Below, piece after piece: positions 46,240 to 57,663 of a stretch of 64,000 nucleotides of DNA. The position numbers and the translations under genes were made by a program. This stretch comes from Nectonema munidae (Eukaryota > Nematomorpha > Nectonematoida > Nectonematidae): positions 1,173,501-1,237,500 of the forward strand of contig JAUIRK010000883.1 of NCBI GenBank assembly GCA_030549495.1, read 5' to 3'. The first letter of the stretch is position 1; every line of letters begins with the position of its first letter. The notes under the pieces were generated by a model. It saw only the letters and a list, made by a program, of their open reading frames with translations, did no database searches and was not told where the DNA came from.

Positions 46240-47125
46240 TCAACGCTCCTGAAAATGAGCAAGTTTGATTTTAAGAAAAATCGCACACAAAGCCATATGT
46301 CTGGGTTAAGCGCGACTTCAAAAAAGGCTCACCCATATTTTCCAGCACTACATAGCATATATCAATTTCAAAGCTAATCCTTGAATTGCACATTGATAAT
46401 ATACTTTTTACATGTAATTTATAACGACATGAAAATAGAAAAGATATAAAATGCCTATAACAAAATACAAAAAAAACCTAAAAAAAACACTGCAATTGAA
46501 AAAATGGTGAAATGAAATATTGCGGCAGTTTAAAAGGGCGTATTCAATCAACTGAAAGCACAATAAAAATTCAATTGGAACTTCCAAAACTGCAGTTTTG
46601 CTTATTTTTCATTAGAAAGTCGACCTCTTGAGGTGCTTGCTTCAAATATGCGAAAATGATCTCTCGAGATTTGCAATTGACCAGGGAACTAATAAAAGCT
46701 TAGAGGCCTAATTAGATCTTTTAAGCCAGCACCAAAGATGTTGTTATCAGAAAATACAAAAAATAAAAAAAAAATAAAAAAATCTTAATTTTCAGGCTTC
46801 GGCGAATCAAACTAGAGCTATTTTTCCTTGTAAAACCCTGATATTGCTTCCTTTATTCACTGTTCACTCATCCTGTTGTCTCCTTGCAAGAGTTTGTCAC
46901 GGGCATTGCAAGAAGTGAGGAAGGATGGCGGTGATCGTTCTGGAAGGAGGGCGGAAAAGATCATTAAACACAACAAGTCCTGTGGCGAGTGCAATTATAA
47001 ACTGTGGACTGATATTTTCTTTTTTGTGGTAGGTCTGTTTTCACACCAAATTGGTTTTATTATGGACATTTCGTTCTGTTTAGCAGTTTACTGCCAACTC
47101 GACAAAGAATATGACACAACACTGT

Positions 47126-47261
47126 TTAACCCGTTAACGCCCATGTCGACTATAGTCGACTTTACAAAAATAAAATCGTCTGCGTTTATCAAAGCTCTTT
47201 AATACAAATCTTCTGCTTTACATTAGATATCGTCTGATTATTCTGGTCGTTAACGGGTTAA
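47126..47261. mobile_element. TTAA-type (piggyBac-like) MITE
   Basis: The element is bordered by TTAA on both sides (47126-47129, 47258-47261), with inverted repeats TTAACCCGTTAACG / CGTTAACGGGTTAA. Inside it carries CGTCTGC and ATATCGTCTGA words shared with the elements at 60.6-61.1 kb. TTAA duplication and CCC-starting termini are typical of piggyBac-type elements. It is 136 bp with no coding capacity. Confidence 0.8.
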
Positions 47262-47359
47262 ACAGATTTTGGTCTCAAGTCTCTCTATAAAAGGTCGCCC
47301 TAAAAGCAGAAACTTTACTATTTTGCACGGATTTCATTGCGATATTATCATATTGAATC

Positions 47360-48180
47360 ATGGCAGAAGTTAAACGCAAACTTATGTCACATAAGATGGA
47401 GACAAAGTACTCAGCTCTCATAGAGGTTGAAAAAGAAGCCAAGTCTAAGACAGAGATCGCAAAGCAGTTTGAGATACCTTTAAACACTCTGTCAAGCTGG
47501 ATAAAATCACCTGCGAAAATGAAGGAATCTTATGAAAACAGTGGATCTGCTCGTAAACGTATCCGTCTTTGCAAGTATGCAGATGTAGAGGAAGCACTTT
47601 TCATCTGGTTTAAAAATGCACGTGTACGGAACATCCCCGTGTCCAGGACTACTACAGACGTCTGCTCATTGACAAACTGACCACAGCCATGGAGAACGAC
47701 AATCCCCTTATCACAGTGACTACTCTTTCGATGAGTATGTTACCGTTGATGACAGCGTGACAACCAGCACGCCCCAGACTGTTGAGGCCATCATTGCTGC
47801 TGTCACTGACAAGCACAACCCACAAGATCCAAGTGACGACGACCAGAACACTCCCATAGATCGAATTCCTACACCATCAGCTGCCCTGGCCATGTGTGCA
47901 ACTCTGCGTGCATTCATACAGTCCCAAAGTGATGCCACTGAGATGTTTGACAAGCTTACGAACAATGAACAATTTATTGATAAAACTAAATGTTTCCAAC
48001 AACAAACATTTATGAATGCTTTTTTTGTATCAAATATTGAATAAATGACTTTATATAACATTTGATCGTGCTTTTTATTTTGTACTGTGTTCGTAAAATA
48101 TCAAGATTAGAAATGGTATACTCAGATTCCCCAATTATCGCCACTCACTAGTTCCCCAATTATCACTCAAAAAAACCCTG
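47360..48180 (+). mobile_element. Internally deleted pogo/Tigger-like transposon
   Basis: The plus strand encodes an N-terminal helix-turn-helix of the CENP-B/Tigger type (LIEVEKEAKSKTEIAKQFEI, PLNTLSSWIKS), then YADVEEALFIWFKNARVRNI. The DDE catalytic region is absent. A C-terminal region rich in Asp/Pro follows, with LRAFIQSQSDATEMFDKL in 47757-48044. The right terminus at 48180, reverse-complemented, reads CAGGGTTTTTTTGAGTGATA with GATAATTGGGGAA repeated twice, and TA follows, as expected of the Tc1/mariner-pogo group. No matching left terminus was found; the TTAA MITE lies just upstream. Confidence 0.75.
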
Positions 48181-48182
48181 TA

Positions 48183-49190
48183 CACTGACATGATTCCAAC
48201 AAATCTGGTTAAGTCGAAATGTGCTCGAAGTGTGCAAGAGGGTGTCCCCATCATCGAGGAAACGAGAGTGAACTGTATATAGAATGTTTTCAAAAAAAAT
48301 ATGTTAATTAAGCTCTTAATTTTTTTTACTTTTTTAAATGTTTGTTTTTAATTGTACAATAAATTCTTCGAATGCTTTGGTTTTTTTGGAGAAAAAAAAT
48401 TGTCAAAAAGTTAATTAACATTTAAAAACTCTGGTACTAGCGTCTAAAAGCCAGCATTATCAAATATAAAAGACATATTTGAAATAATTTGTATGCTAGA
48501 TTCAAATTAAAGGAACCGTAAAGTAACATTAGGAAATGACAGGTATACCAAACCGAGCATTAAATTTGAAAGATAAGCACTAAACGCAAGAGACATATGG
48601 AAGAAAGAATGATAAAAGTTTTTGCTGAAAAATTTCTATTTTTCCCATTATAATTTTTATTATAAAAAATACTTATACTTTAAGTACGGTTTCTTGTGAA
48701 AGACAATACACTTTATTAAATCATATTTTATGTGCATATCTTATGGACTAAGGGGGCGTATTTTGGGAAAAATAGGGACATTGAGTGAACGATTGAAAAG
48801 CACTGTTGTATGTGAATGAAAGAACATCAATGATAAATTAGACATAATACAGAACAACTGAATCATTTGAACACAGAAATGCGAAAAGTAACCTACATGA
48901 AACTTATGAAAACCAAGAAGTGATCGACTTTAATTCCTTTCGCATAGGCTGTGATACACATTTTACCAGACTGTTATTCATTACCCAAGCATCAATTTAT
49001 TTGTTGAATGAAATAAAAAAAATTAATATGGAATTTAATTCATTTAAACAAAAATAAATATTTCAGTAGTAGCCACCCCCCCCCCCTCAACCAAATTTTC
49101 TATTGTGCAAAATTGGCTGAATTATATGCGCTCAAACTTTGTGACGTTTCCAAAAATCGTTAGCTGAATCTTTGATACCATTTTCATGGT
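48183..49190. other. Spacer, nothing recognised
   Basis: AT-rich sequence with a poly-C run near 49074-49087 and no gene signal. Confidence 0.55.
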
Positions 49191-49199
49191 AGTGTTGAA

Positions 49200-50031
49200 T
49201 GACCCTCTCATGTCAAAAACTGCCAATCAAAATAAAATGTACATTTTTTTAAACAAAATCTTTATATTATAATGTCTATAACTTATAACTTAGTGTTTAT
49301 ATTAGATAAACTCTTGAAAATTTTTTTAACTTTGTAGTAAATGTCAATCAAAAATTTGATTGATGATAAAATTGCTTACGAAAACATTCATTAAAATTTT
49401 TAAATAAAATTAATTTTTTTATACCAAATCGGCCATACTGATTTTATTTCTTAACTCAGTTTTCACTATTGGGGCGTGGAAATTTATAAAAGTGTCAATC
49501 AAATTTGCAGTTTTTGCCTGAAAATTGTGTCCAAAAATATTATTCAAATTTTAAATAAAATATTTTTTTTACACTAAAACAATCATGCTGATTTCATTTC
49601 CGTAATCAATTTTTCTAATTAGGGTGTGAAAAATTCTGAAAAGAAGCATGCCAATTTAAATTTCGGAATCATTTTTTGAAATTTGGTTTTCAGAATGTCT
49701 AAAATAATCAATCAATTTTGGGGTTTACATCTGAAACTCCAAGAATATTAATTAAATTTTAATCTAAATATATTTTTTATATCAAATCTGCCATGCCAAT
49801 TTCATTCATCAGCTCAAAATTTTAATTTTTTTGATTTGGAAATGTCTAAAAGTATTTGCAGTTTACGTCAGAGAAAGTGTCTCCAAAAACATATATCCAG
49901 ATTTTAAATAAAATGATTTTTTTTTAATAAATCGAACAAACAGATTTTATTTCTCGACTCATTTTTTGGAAGAGTGTGAAAATGTCAATCATATTTGTGA
50001 TTGACAGCAAAAATTATTTCTTAGAATATTA
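49200..50031. repeat. Degenerate satellite, about 150-bp unit (left part)
   Basis: Successive units repeat the order GTCAATCAAATTTG ... TTTTAAATAAAAT ... CATGCTGATTTCATTTC ... GGGTGTGAAAAT. Anchor words fall near 49434, 49587, 49790 and 49946, so the period varies between about 150 and 205. The array resumes at 52007 after the inserted element. Confidence 0.8.
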
Positions 50032-52006
50032 CACTGGTCAACAATTTTTTACTTTCTGAATGTTGTCTAGATTTCTACAAGTGAATTAGGGTATTCTGGC
50101 ACTGCTGAATCAGGAAATGGCATCCGTTTCTCTCCATCAGGTCAAGTTTTTGTGCTAAGTTGATTTGAAAAAATCAGATCTTGTGACAAAATCAATTACA
50201 TTTTTGTGGCATTATCAGCTGATTTTTGTCAACACATATCATCCTAAACATGTTTTTAAGAAAAAAAAATGTTTTGCCAACAACATTTATTGATTACATG
50301 ATAGAAACATCGATTACTGTCATCTGAATGGTGGGCATTGATAAAGGTAAGTACAAGTAAATTGCATGTTGCGTCACCACTGTTCAAATTTCAGGGCTTG
50401 AACTTCCGTTTCTTCGAACTCCTGGAATGTTCAGCGGCAGGGAGTTCTCTCTTCAGATTCCAACAGTAGTCAGCCATCATGACTGCGTCCCAGCGATCCT
50501 GATACCTGGTCTCCATCTCCTTCATGTCCTGATGGAATCTCTCCCCCTGCTCGTCACTCATTGAACCCAGGTTCTCAGGAAACCGGTTCATATGTGAAAA
50601 TAGGTAGTGCATTTTGATGCTCATGTTGCAGCCCAGGTTTCTGAAAGCAGTCAGCATGTTGTTGACAAGTTCTGCGTTGTTTCTGGCCTTATTGTTGCCA
50701 AGAAAGTTCTTCACTACCAAAACAAATGTCTTCCACGTTTCCAGTTCCACTTCGTTCATTGAGTTTTTGAACTCTGGATCTCTGATGAGTTGACGGATCT
50801 GAGGACCATCAAAAATGCCAGCTTTCAACTTCTCCATGGTCAATCCTGGAAAAGCCTGGCACAAGTAAGTGAAGCAGTCACCATCTTTGTCCATAGCCTT
50901 GCTGAACTGCTTGATTAAGCCGAGCTTGATGTGCAGCGGTGGTAAGAGTATTCTGTCTCTGTCCACCAGAGGATCGTTGATGACGTTCCTTTCTTTGCAT
51001 GGCACCAATTCCTCCCGAACAGGCCAGTCCTTCTTCGTGTAATGCTGAGCACGGTTCCTACTATCCCACATGCACAGAAAACATGGGTACTTGGTGAAGC
51101 CAGACTATTGTCCCAACAAAAAGTTCACCATCTTCAGGTCAACACAAATAAACCACTTATGCTGATCATAACCAATTTTCTCCAGCACATACTTCACCGC
51201 TTCATACTTCTCCTTCAGTGTAGTCGAGTGAGCGATGGGTACAGAGGCAAACTGGTTGCCGTTGTGTAGCAGAACACATTACAGTGATCGCTTGCTGCTG
51301 TCAATGAACAGTCTCCAATCTTTGGGTTCGCACTGTAGCACTCCAAGCTTGAGCAGAAGCTGCGCAATATCAGCACAGTACACCAAGTCCTTCTCTTCAG
51401 AGAATCCAAACTTCAGACTCCTCTTGCCGTTGGTCCACCCACGCAGAGTCTCGGTGCATGCTTTGCACACCATGTGTGGGCCCAAGCTTTATCCTGGTCA
51501 CCAAGTTTAATACCAAAATAAGCATGGTAAGCACGCCTTATGTAACTTGTGACTGGCTTCCTATTAGGAGCAATGGTGTATTCTCCACATATGTAGCAAA
51601 ATACATCGGTCTTATTTCTGCACGATCTTCTGGTCGAAGCCATATCATTTACCTGCAAAACAAAAATAGGTACAAATTAGTCATAAATTTGCGCATGTAG
51701 GTATTGTACATTCTTCAGAGTTCGTTATTTCAAGAAATACAACTTTTTACCTGAATACTTCTTGTCATTAAAATAATTATTTCCAATCAAAACAATTATT
51801 TGACATGACATTTTACCCCCACCAACTTCTTCTAAAATGCTCCACACATGCGTACATGTGAACAAAAATATAAAAAACGACATGTGGCCATATCTCAAAA
51901 ACTTGACCTGATTGAACAAAACTAATGTGAGTTTTGGATTCAGCGCATCAGATTCGTCCTAAATCAGCTTAAAAAATGCAGACAACAAATTTGTTGTTGA
52001 CCAGTG
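50032..52006 (-). mobile_element. CACTG-TIR DNA element carrying an unnamed conserved protein
   Basis: A 1975-bp element with 13-bp terminal inverted repeats CACTGGTCAACAA, a second subterminal TGTTGTCT pair, and a TTA duplication (50029-50031, 52007-52009). It interrupts a satellite array. CACTG termini with a 3-bp duplication are features of the CACTA/EnSpm group, which is my best but unproven placement. Its gene reads on the minus strand from about 51643 to 50391. Confidence 0.82.
50391..51643 (-). pseudogene. Unnamed multicopy protein of the CACTG-TIR element
   Basis: The N-terminus starts MASTRRSCRNKTDVFCYICG, a C-x2-C followed by AHTWC/HMVCKACTE cysteines, suggesting a zinc-binding head. 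After a jump that seems to drop a central block, it continues EEKDLVYCADIAQLLLKLGV, DWRLFIDSSKRSL, HKWFICVDLKMVNFLLGQ, FTKYPCFLCMWDS (second Cys pair), REELVPCKERNVINDPLV, ILLPPLHIKLGLIKQFSKAM, GIFDGPQIRQLI, FLGNNKARNNAELV, MSDEQGERFHQDMKEM and MMADYCWNLKRE, ending in a Lys/Arg-rich tail. I recall near-identical uncharacterised proteins in several arthropods and cnidarians, but know no assigned function. The frame here is damaged by two in-frame stops (after KRSL and after NFLLGQ) and at least one frame change near the N-terminus, so this copy is dead or read differently. Confidence 0.75.
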
Positions 52007-52400
52007 TTATTTATATTCTCAATAAATGTATTTTTTATACTAAAATCTCCAGGCTAACTTTATTTTTGGACCCAGTTTTCGTAATTAGAATGTGAAAATG
52101 TCGATTTAATTTGTTAGTTTCGTCTAAAAATTTTCTTCCAAAACATTTATTCACATTTTAAGTAAAATACTTTTTAAACTAAAGTGACAATAATTAAAAT
52201 ATTTTTGGCTAAGTTTTTACGATTACTATGAAAAAATGTGTCAACGTATAAATAAAATTAGTGATGTATGCCTGAAAATAATCTCATAAACATACTTTCA
52301 TGTTTTAAATAAAATATATTGATTTCCTTCATTTCGGGATTTAGTTTTCCCAATTGGGGTGCAGGAATATGTGGAATTGACAATCAAATTTGACATTTTG
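52007..52400. repeat. Degenerate satellite, about 150-bp unit (right part)
   Basis: Continuation of the array at 49200-50031, with AGGCTAACTTTATTTTTGG, AGAATGTGAAAATGTC and TTTTAAGTAAAATAC anchors. It resumes directly at the TTA duplication of the inserted element. Confidence 0.75.
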
Positions 52401-53139
52401 GAAAAAACAGTATAGGAAAATGAAGTAGACTAGAAGCTGAGAGCGTATTTGTAGGCAAAACAATAGAGGTCGGATTGAGATTTATAGTTCAAAGCTCCCT
52501 CTTTAATTAGTAAACTAAGGGAAGGATAAAATAAAGAAGCGGAATCAAACCAAGGAGGGCTAAACATGCTCGGTTTAGCTAGATTAGCAGCCAGTAATAT
52601 TTTTCACCATGTAATTTTATAACAATTTTATTGTTGAATTTATTTTTTTATCGTTAAATATATTATAATATAAATAACCCATCTATAGAGTTTTTGTGAG
52701 AATTAAACATATTTTTGACCTGAGCCCCCCTCCACCCCTACTCAATTTTCCAAGCCTCTCCACTCAATTTTTCAAGCAATGAGTTTTAAATGAACTACAT
52801 CAGATAAAGTGCGCTTGTGAAGAAGTCTTTTCTTTGTACATTGGTAGTTTCAATAAAACCCTTCCGGGCCATCAAGTTCCGGCCTTTGATATAAATACTA
52901 TTTTTTATAAAAATCTTGAATAGTTTTTAAGTCTGAAATCATTATACACATGAAACTTATAATATACACCACACACATAGACGAAAGGAATATTAATTGT
53001 ATTCAGTGATGTCACTCCCAGAAATTGGAAGTATTTTTCTCTGAACCCAATGAATTTTAACTTAATCGGTATTCTCCCAATGTCTTCATATGAGGACACA
53101 AAATAGATTGTTTTTAATTTATGATAATTTTTTGTTACA

Positions 53140-54742
53140 GTGACAACGAATTTGAAAGAAGAAAATAGGATCTTTAATGAAGAATGGGACTGCAATATTT
53201 TTTTAGTGAATAGTGGCGGCAAAATGTCTTGCTTGCTGTGTGATAGCACAATTGTAACGGTTAAGAAATACAAAACACAGCAACATTACGCTCTTCATAA
53301 GGACAATAAATATGCCAAATTAGAGGGTGAGTCTCAAAAGCTAGCACTGAAGAAACTTAAAGATGGAAAGCAAAGACAATAGTTCCATTCTGTGTTACAT
53401 CAAGGGAATGTTGCGACAGAAGCCAAGCTATAAAGTTGCATATTTGCTTGGAAAAAAGGGTAAACCATTCACCGATGCAGAACTCATGAAGGAATGTATT
53501 TTAAAAGTGCTAAGATATGTAGATCCAAATAAAGTTAACAAATATAAAGAGATGCCTCTTAAAAGAAGGACTAATAGAGATCATTGTCTTGTAATGTAAC
53601 AGAGAAACTCAAAAATGTAATCCAGAAGGAAATTGTGTATTACTCAGTAGCCTTGGATGAATCGACAGATTCCACAGATTCAGCACAAGTATTGTATTAA
53701 GAATGAAGGATTTATTGCGCATCTTAAAAGAGAAACCAAAGATCCAAATGAACTGATTTCTTTTCATTGTATTTTACATCAACAAAATCTCTGTGCAAAA
53801 TCTGACATTTTAAATGATACTTTGCAAAAGGTTATAAGTATTGTTAACTATATTCGAGCAGATGCCACGAAGCATCGTCAATTTCGAAACATGCTGATGA
53901 TGGATGACGAAGTAATTGGTGTAGATTTGCCTTATCACTCAAAAGTACTCTGGTTGTCACAAGGGAAAGTATTAGTCAAAATTTTGTATTTACGAAGGCA
54001 AATAATTGACTTTTTCAAAGAAAGTGACAAACGTGAATTATCAGATCCAAATTTTTACAGAGATGTAGCTTTTTAAAATCAAAACATTCGGAAGAACACA
54101 TTCCCCAGAAAAGGGCGGTAGAATATCCTCGTCTTTATGAACATGCACGCCGACTGATTTCCTTCTTTTCTACAACATAGTGTTGTAAATCCACATTCTC
54201 GTACTTGACGCAAATAAACAATTCGCTGAGAACACCGTTGACAGATGAGCATTTGGAGGACCAATTAAAACTAAGAACCACAATGTTGGATAAGTATAGT
54301 ATAGGATATATGAAACATATTTGGTTTGTATTTTTTCTCTTAATTGTTGGACATTGATTAATGTTGATATGAAACATTTCTATGTTGGAGCCTGATATCA
54401 AAATGCTTTCTCAAAAGAAGCAAAAACTCAAAGAAGTCATTAATTTGTATAAAAAGGACCTACTTACCTAAATGAAATATTTGAAAACTTCATAATCTCG
54501 ATGTTTATACGTCTGTCTTTTTTTTATAAGAATATTATTAATTAATACTTGTATAAAATAAAATCTTAATTTTAATAATCTAATAAAAGAACTTGTATAA
54601 GTTCTTTTATTAGATTTTTATTATTAAATGTTGTACGAGGGGATAAAATAAATGAAAAAAAAGAAATTTGTTCAGTGCGGCCTCTATGAGGGACGATGAA
54701 TTGTAAGGTGGCCTTCATGCACAAAAAGGTTCCCCAACTCTG
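53140..54742 (+). mobile_element. hAT transposon relic, GTF2IRD2/EPM2AIP1-like
   Basis: Plus-strand frames encode a BED-like start (RIFNEEWDCNIFLVN, CLLCDSTIVTVKKYKTQQHY), then SYKVAYLLGKKGKPFTDAEL, SFHCILHQQNLCAKSDIL, VIGVDLPYHSKVLWLSQGKV (usual form YHTEVRWLSRGKVL), and LSDPNFYRDVAF. A damaged dimerisation region follows (LTDEHLEDQLKLRTT) near 54240-54280. This is the order in hAT transposases related to the domesticated GTF2IRD2. A block after the N-terminal half is missing, and several frame breaks are present. The right terminus, AAAAAGGTTCCCCAACTCTG at 54723-54742, is a typical hAT end; the left end was not found. Confidence 0.75.
54577..54616. repeat. Perfect 18-bp hairpin
   Basis: AATCTAATAAAAGAACTT is followed by the 4-base loop GTAT and its exact reverse complement. 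It lies inside the decayed 3' part of the hAT element, with no T-run or gene context that would make it a terminator. Confidence 0.8.
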
Positions 54743-54775
54743 GTCTAGAGTATTTTTTGAGTATATGAATATTTA

Positions 54776-54900
54776 TTCAAGCTGCTCTAACAATAGGAAT
54801 CAGCACTGCATCCTGTGAGAGAAGTTTTTCGACCCATAATTAAAAGAGTTTTTGAACTATTTCAACGAAAAGTCAAGAAGGCTGAATTTTGACATGTTAA
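54776..54900 (+). mobile_element. hAT dimerisation-domain fragment
   Basis: The plus strand reads AALTIGISTASCERSFST, then a stop. This is the conserved hAT C-terminal motif (usual form LTIPVSSATCERSFS) from a different hAT family than its left neighbour. Confidence 0.6.
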
Positions 54901-56045
54901 ATTGCTTTATTACTCTAAAAATGATATATTGTTAATAAAATGATTTTCTTCTTTCACTTTTGTTTTATAATAGTTAATTATACTCATCAATCCTTATCAC
55001 CTTACTTTTATGACTTTCTTTAGTTCTTGTTTCCAATGTTGATCGAATTTGCTATCAGAAAAGAAAATTTTATAGTGTGTATTTTCATAATGTATAGTTT
55101 CAGGTCCTTGGAGCATATTACATATTTACTCAAAAAATGTTAAATTTATAATATATTTTCAAGCTTACATATTTGGCACTAATTAACAGTATGGATTGAT
55201 TTCCATGAAAAATAAATGACGCCATCAGATTCACAATCAATTATTTAGTGGGTTCGAAAGAGATTTTGTAAATATATTCAAGTTTAAGAAAAAATTAGGG
55301 GACCCCCCCCCCCGTCACTGAAGAAATGAAAATAGCAAGTCAAGAATAGGGTTAAAGCTGTCTTATAAATAAGTTTACCACAATTTTTGATTTAAAAAGG
55401 GACAATTTAACACAGCAAACTCACGATGTCATAGTTTCGGAGATAAGTATTGTGATTATAAAAATCTTAAGCTATTTAAAATTACTTATTTTATGTTGGT
55501 GTATTAAATAAAATCTAATGCTTGTTCCAAATTTGGCCTTCCTAGTGTAAAGATAAAAAATACTACGCGATGGTAAATAACATTATAATCGAAAGAAGCA
55601 TTCAGGCACTTGATTTGTTAAATCATGCAAATAAATATGCCTTTTAAATTTATAAATTTAAGCAATCAAATAACTTTATTTTTCCAAAAAATTTCTTTTA
55701 AGAATTAATAAAATTCCGTCCTATAATACTTTAGAATAAAAGGAGTTGAAAATTTATTTTATAAAAGTTTTTTAATTTTTTATTATAATAGCACTTGAAT
55801 AAAAAGAAGATCTTTTTTTTTATAGGAGGTAAAATTCTTCCTGGGTTTTTTCTTTATTTTGTGATTTTTACACTTAACTTCCAAGTATGGAGGAGTAGCA
55901 ATATTGACTTTGGATAAATTTTTTTGCGTGTAAAATTTTTCCAAGCCATTTTTACGTCTACGATTACTTTTACCTTTATTTTTCCTTTCTATTTCAAACG
56001 TATCAAACATTTTTCATTCAACGTTAGAATCTTTAGATTTTGGAA
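54901..56045. other. AT-rich spacer, nothing recognised
   Basis: A C-run followed by GTCACTG near 55304-55320 resembles a hAT end; an open minus-strand Lys-rich frame at 55783-56010 is not supported as a gene. Confidence 0.5.
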
Positions 56046-56250
56046 TGTATTGAAAGTGCTAAGCCCTTAAAGGTTATCCCCCAAGGTTAACCTTTAAGCC
56101 CTCTTATGTTCAAAATCTACATATCTGACATTAGGCACTCTTTCAACAAGTCTATCTATGCCAGGATAATCAGTTTCGCAGACGACATATGTGTATATTA
56201 CGCCGCTAAGCGTGCCCCTCGTATTTGCAAACACAATACGGATGTAAATA
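56046..56250 (+). mobile_element. Jockey-like LINE RT fragment, left half
   Basis: The plus strand reads VIPQG, one stop, PLSPLMFKIYISDIRHSFN and FADDICVYYAAKRAPRIC, the RT blocks around the catalytic FADD. It stops abruptly at about 56250, where another LINE is inserted. The continuation resumes at about 57106. Confidence 0.7.
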
Positions 56251-57080
56251 CAATATTTATTTATTTTTAATTTATTTATTTAGAAAAAATAATTATAAAA
56301 ATAATCTGAAATATAAAAAAGGTGGAGCAAACCAATTAGGTTCTTGACACACCAAAAAAAATAACAACAGATGTAAAAACAGAATGTTCCAAATCAAGAC
56401 ATTCTAAATGATACAAAAAAAGGAGAAAAAAATCCTGAGAAGAGGATTAAAACGAAGATCAATTAAATGACATCAATACAAACATAAAGGACATAAAAAA
56501 AAACTCCTAAATATATTATTTTCAATTACAATAACATGCTGAGATTATATATAATTATACATTTTTATCATTTTTTATAAATGTATATATAAGTAGGGAA
56601 CACAAAATAAGCTATTCTTGTTTGAGAAGGGAAATTGAATGAAGAAAGAAGATAGAGGAGATTGAAAAGAGGAAACTGGAAATTCACTTAGATTTTTGTA
56701 GGAGATTGTAATTGGTAAAGAAATTCGAAATTATTTTCTTAGCTTATTTTATGTCAGAAAAGACGCAAAAGCACTTATCTAAACAAGAAAAGAAAAATAC
56801 ATAAGAGTTTCATATTATTAAAATTCAAGTAATTTGAAAAAATATATATTTTTTCTTACATAAAAACTTTTTATTCATTTTGATATAAAAAAATTTTTTA
56901 CATTTATTTTTGAAAATATTTATTTTCCCTGAGAATCTTATATTTATCGGTAAACAATTCCATGTCTTTATACCCTCAATATTAGGGGGTATTTCACGGG
57001 ATTGGACCTTGAGGTGAATTACTCTACATGCAAGTTTGGCGCTAATTCTCCCAAAAATAACCATTAACTATAGGGAATAT
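56251..57080 (-). mobile_element. 5'-truncated LINE inserted into another LINE
   Basis: On the minus strand 57064-56825 encodes LACRVIHLKVQSREIPP, WNCLPINIRF and INIFKNKCKKF, a LINE ORF2 C-terminal signature. A 3' UTR follows, ending in a TAAATAAATT/AAATAAAT tail at 56251-56285. The 3' UTR contains a 280-base segment repeated at 58486. Confidence 0.65.
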
Positions 57081-57105
57081 TCCTGAGTTCGCCACCAAAA
57101 ATAAC

Positions 57106-57663
57106 TAGGAAACAATTGGAATGCAGGATTTAGTTTTCGTCGTGTAGCTCACGAAAAGATTAAGAAGCGTAAAAAGGATCTAGCGCTATATGGATGTCTT
57201 AAAGACCTTGGGGTCAATTTTACGACGATAGGTAAGGTCATTAAAATCCTAACAATGCCGAAATTGACTTATGGTAACTCCATTTTGGCATGCCTTCCCT
57301 TAACTTGGAGCAACTCTTTGACGGCGAGTTTTTTTACCCAAATACATTCAAATATACCCAAATACAATCAAAACACCTGCTTAGAGCCTCACCTCCTTTT
57401 CTTGATTCCAGAAAAGTTTGGAGAAATTAAATAAAAGATTTATTGAAAAACTAAAGACTCAACAGCATTGCCCTAATTATACCAAGCTTGGGAATTCACG
57501 CAAAACCAGGCTGAAGCGTTCTTGGGAGTATATGCTAAAAAAAGAAAAGTTATACTAGACGACTACCCATATACAATAGCCCCAAGCAATAGAGAATTAA
57601 GAGTTCTGCGTTATAGTTCTGTTTTTTCTGAGTTATTTTCCTACTTAAATTTAGAACTGGCAT
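57106..57663 (+). mobile_element. Jockey-like LINE, right half
   Basis: The plus strand continues IKKRKKDLALYGCLKDLGV, IKILTMPKLTYGNSILACLP and further LINE C-terminal sequence to a stop after LELA near 57663. It is the thumb region that should follow the FADD block at 56.2 kb. Confidence 0.65.

Noticed and set aside
46876-47202. 108-codon plus-strand frame
   Set aside because: It runs into the TTAA-type MITE, and its N-terminal part has no recognisable domain.
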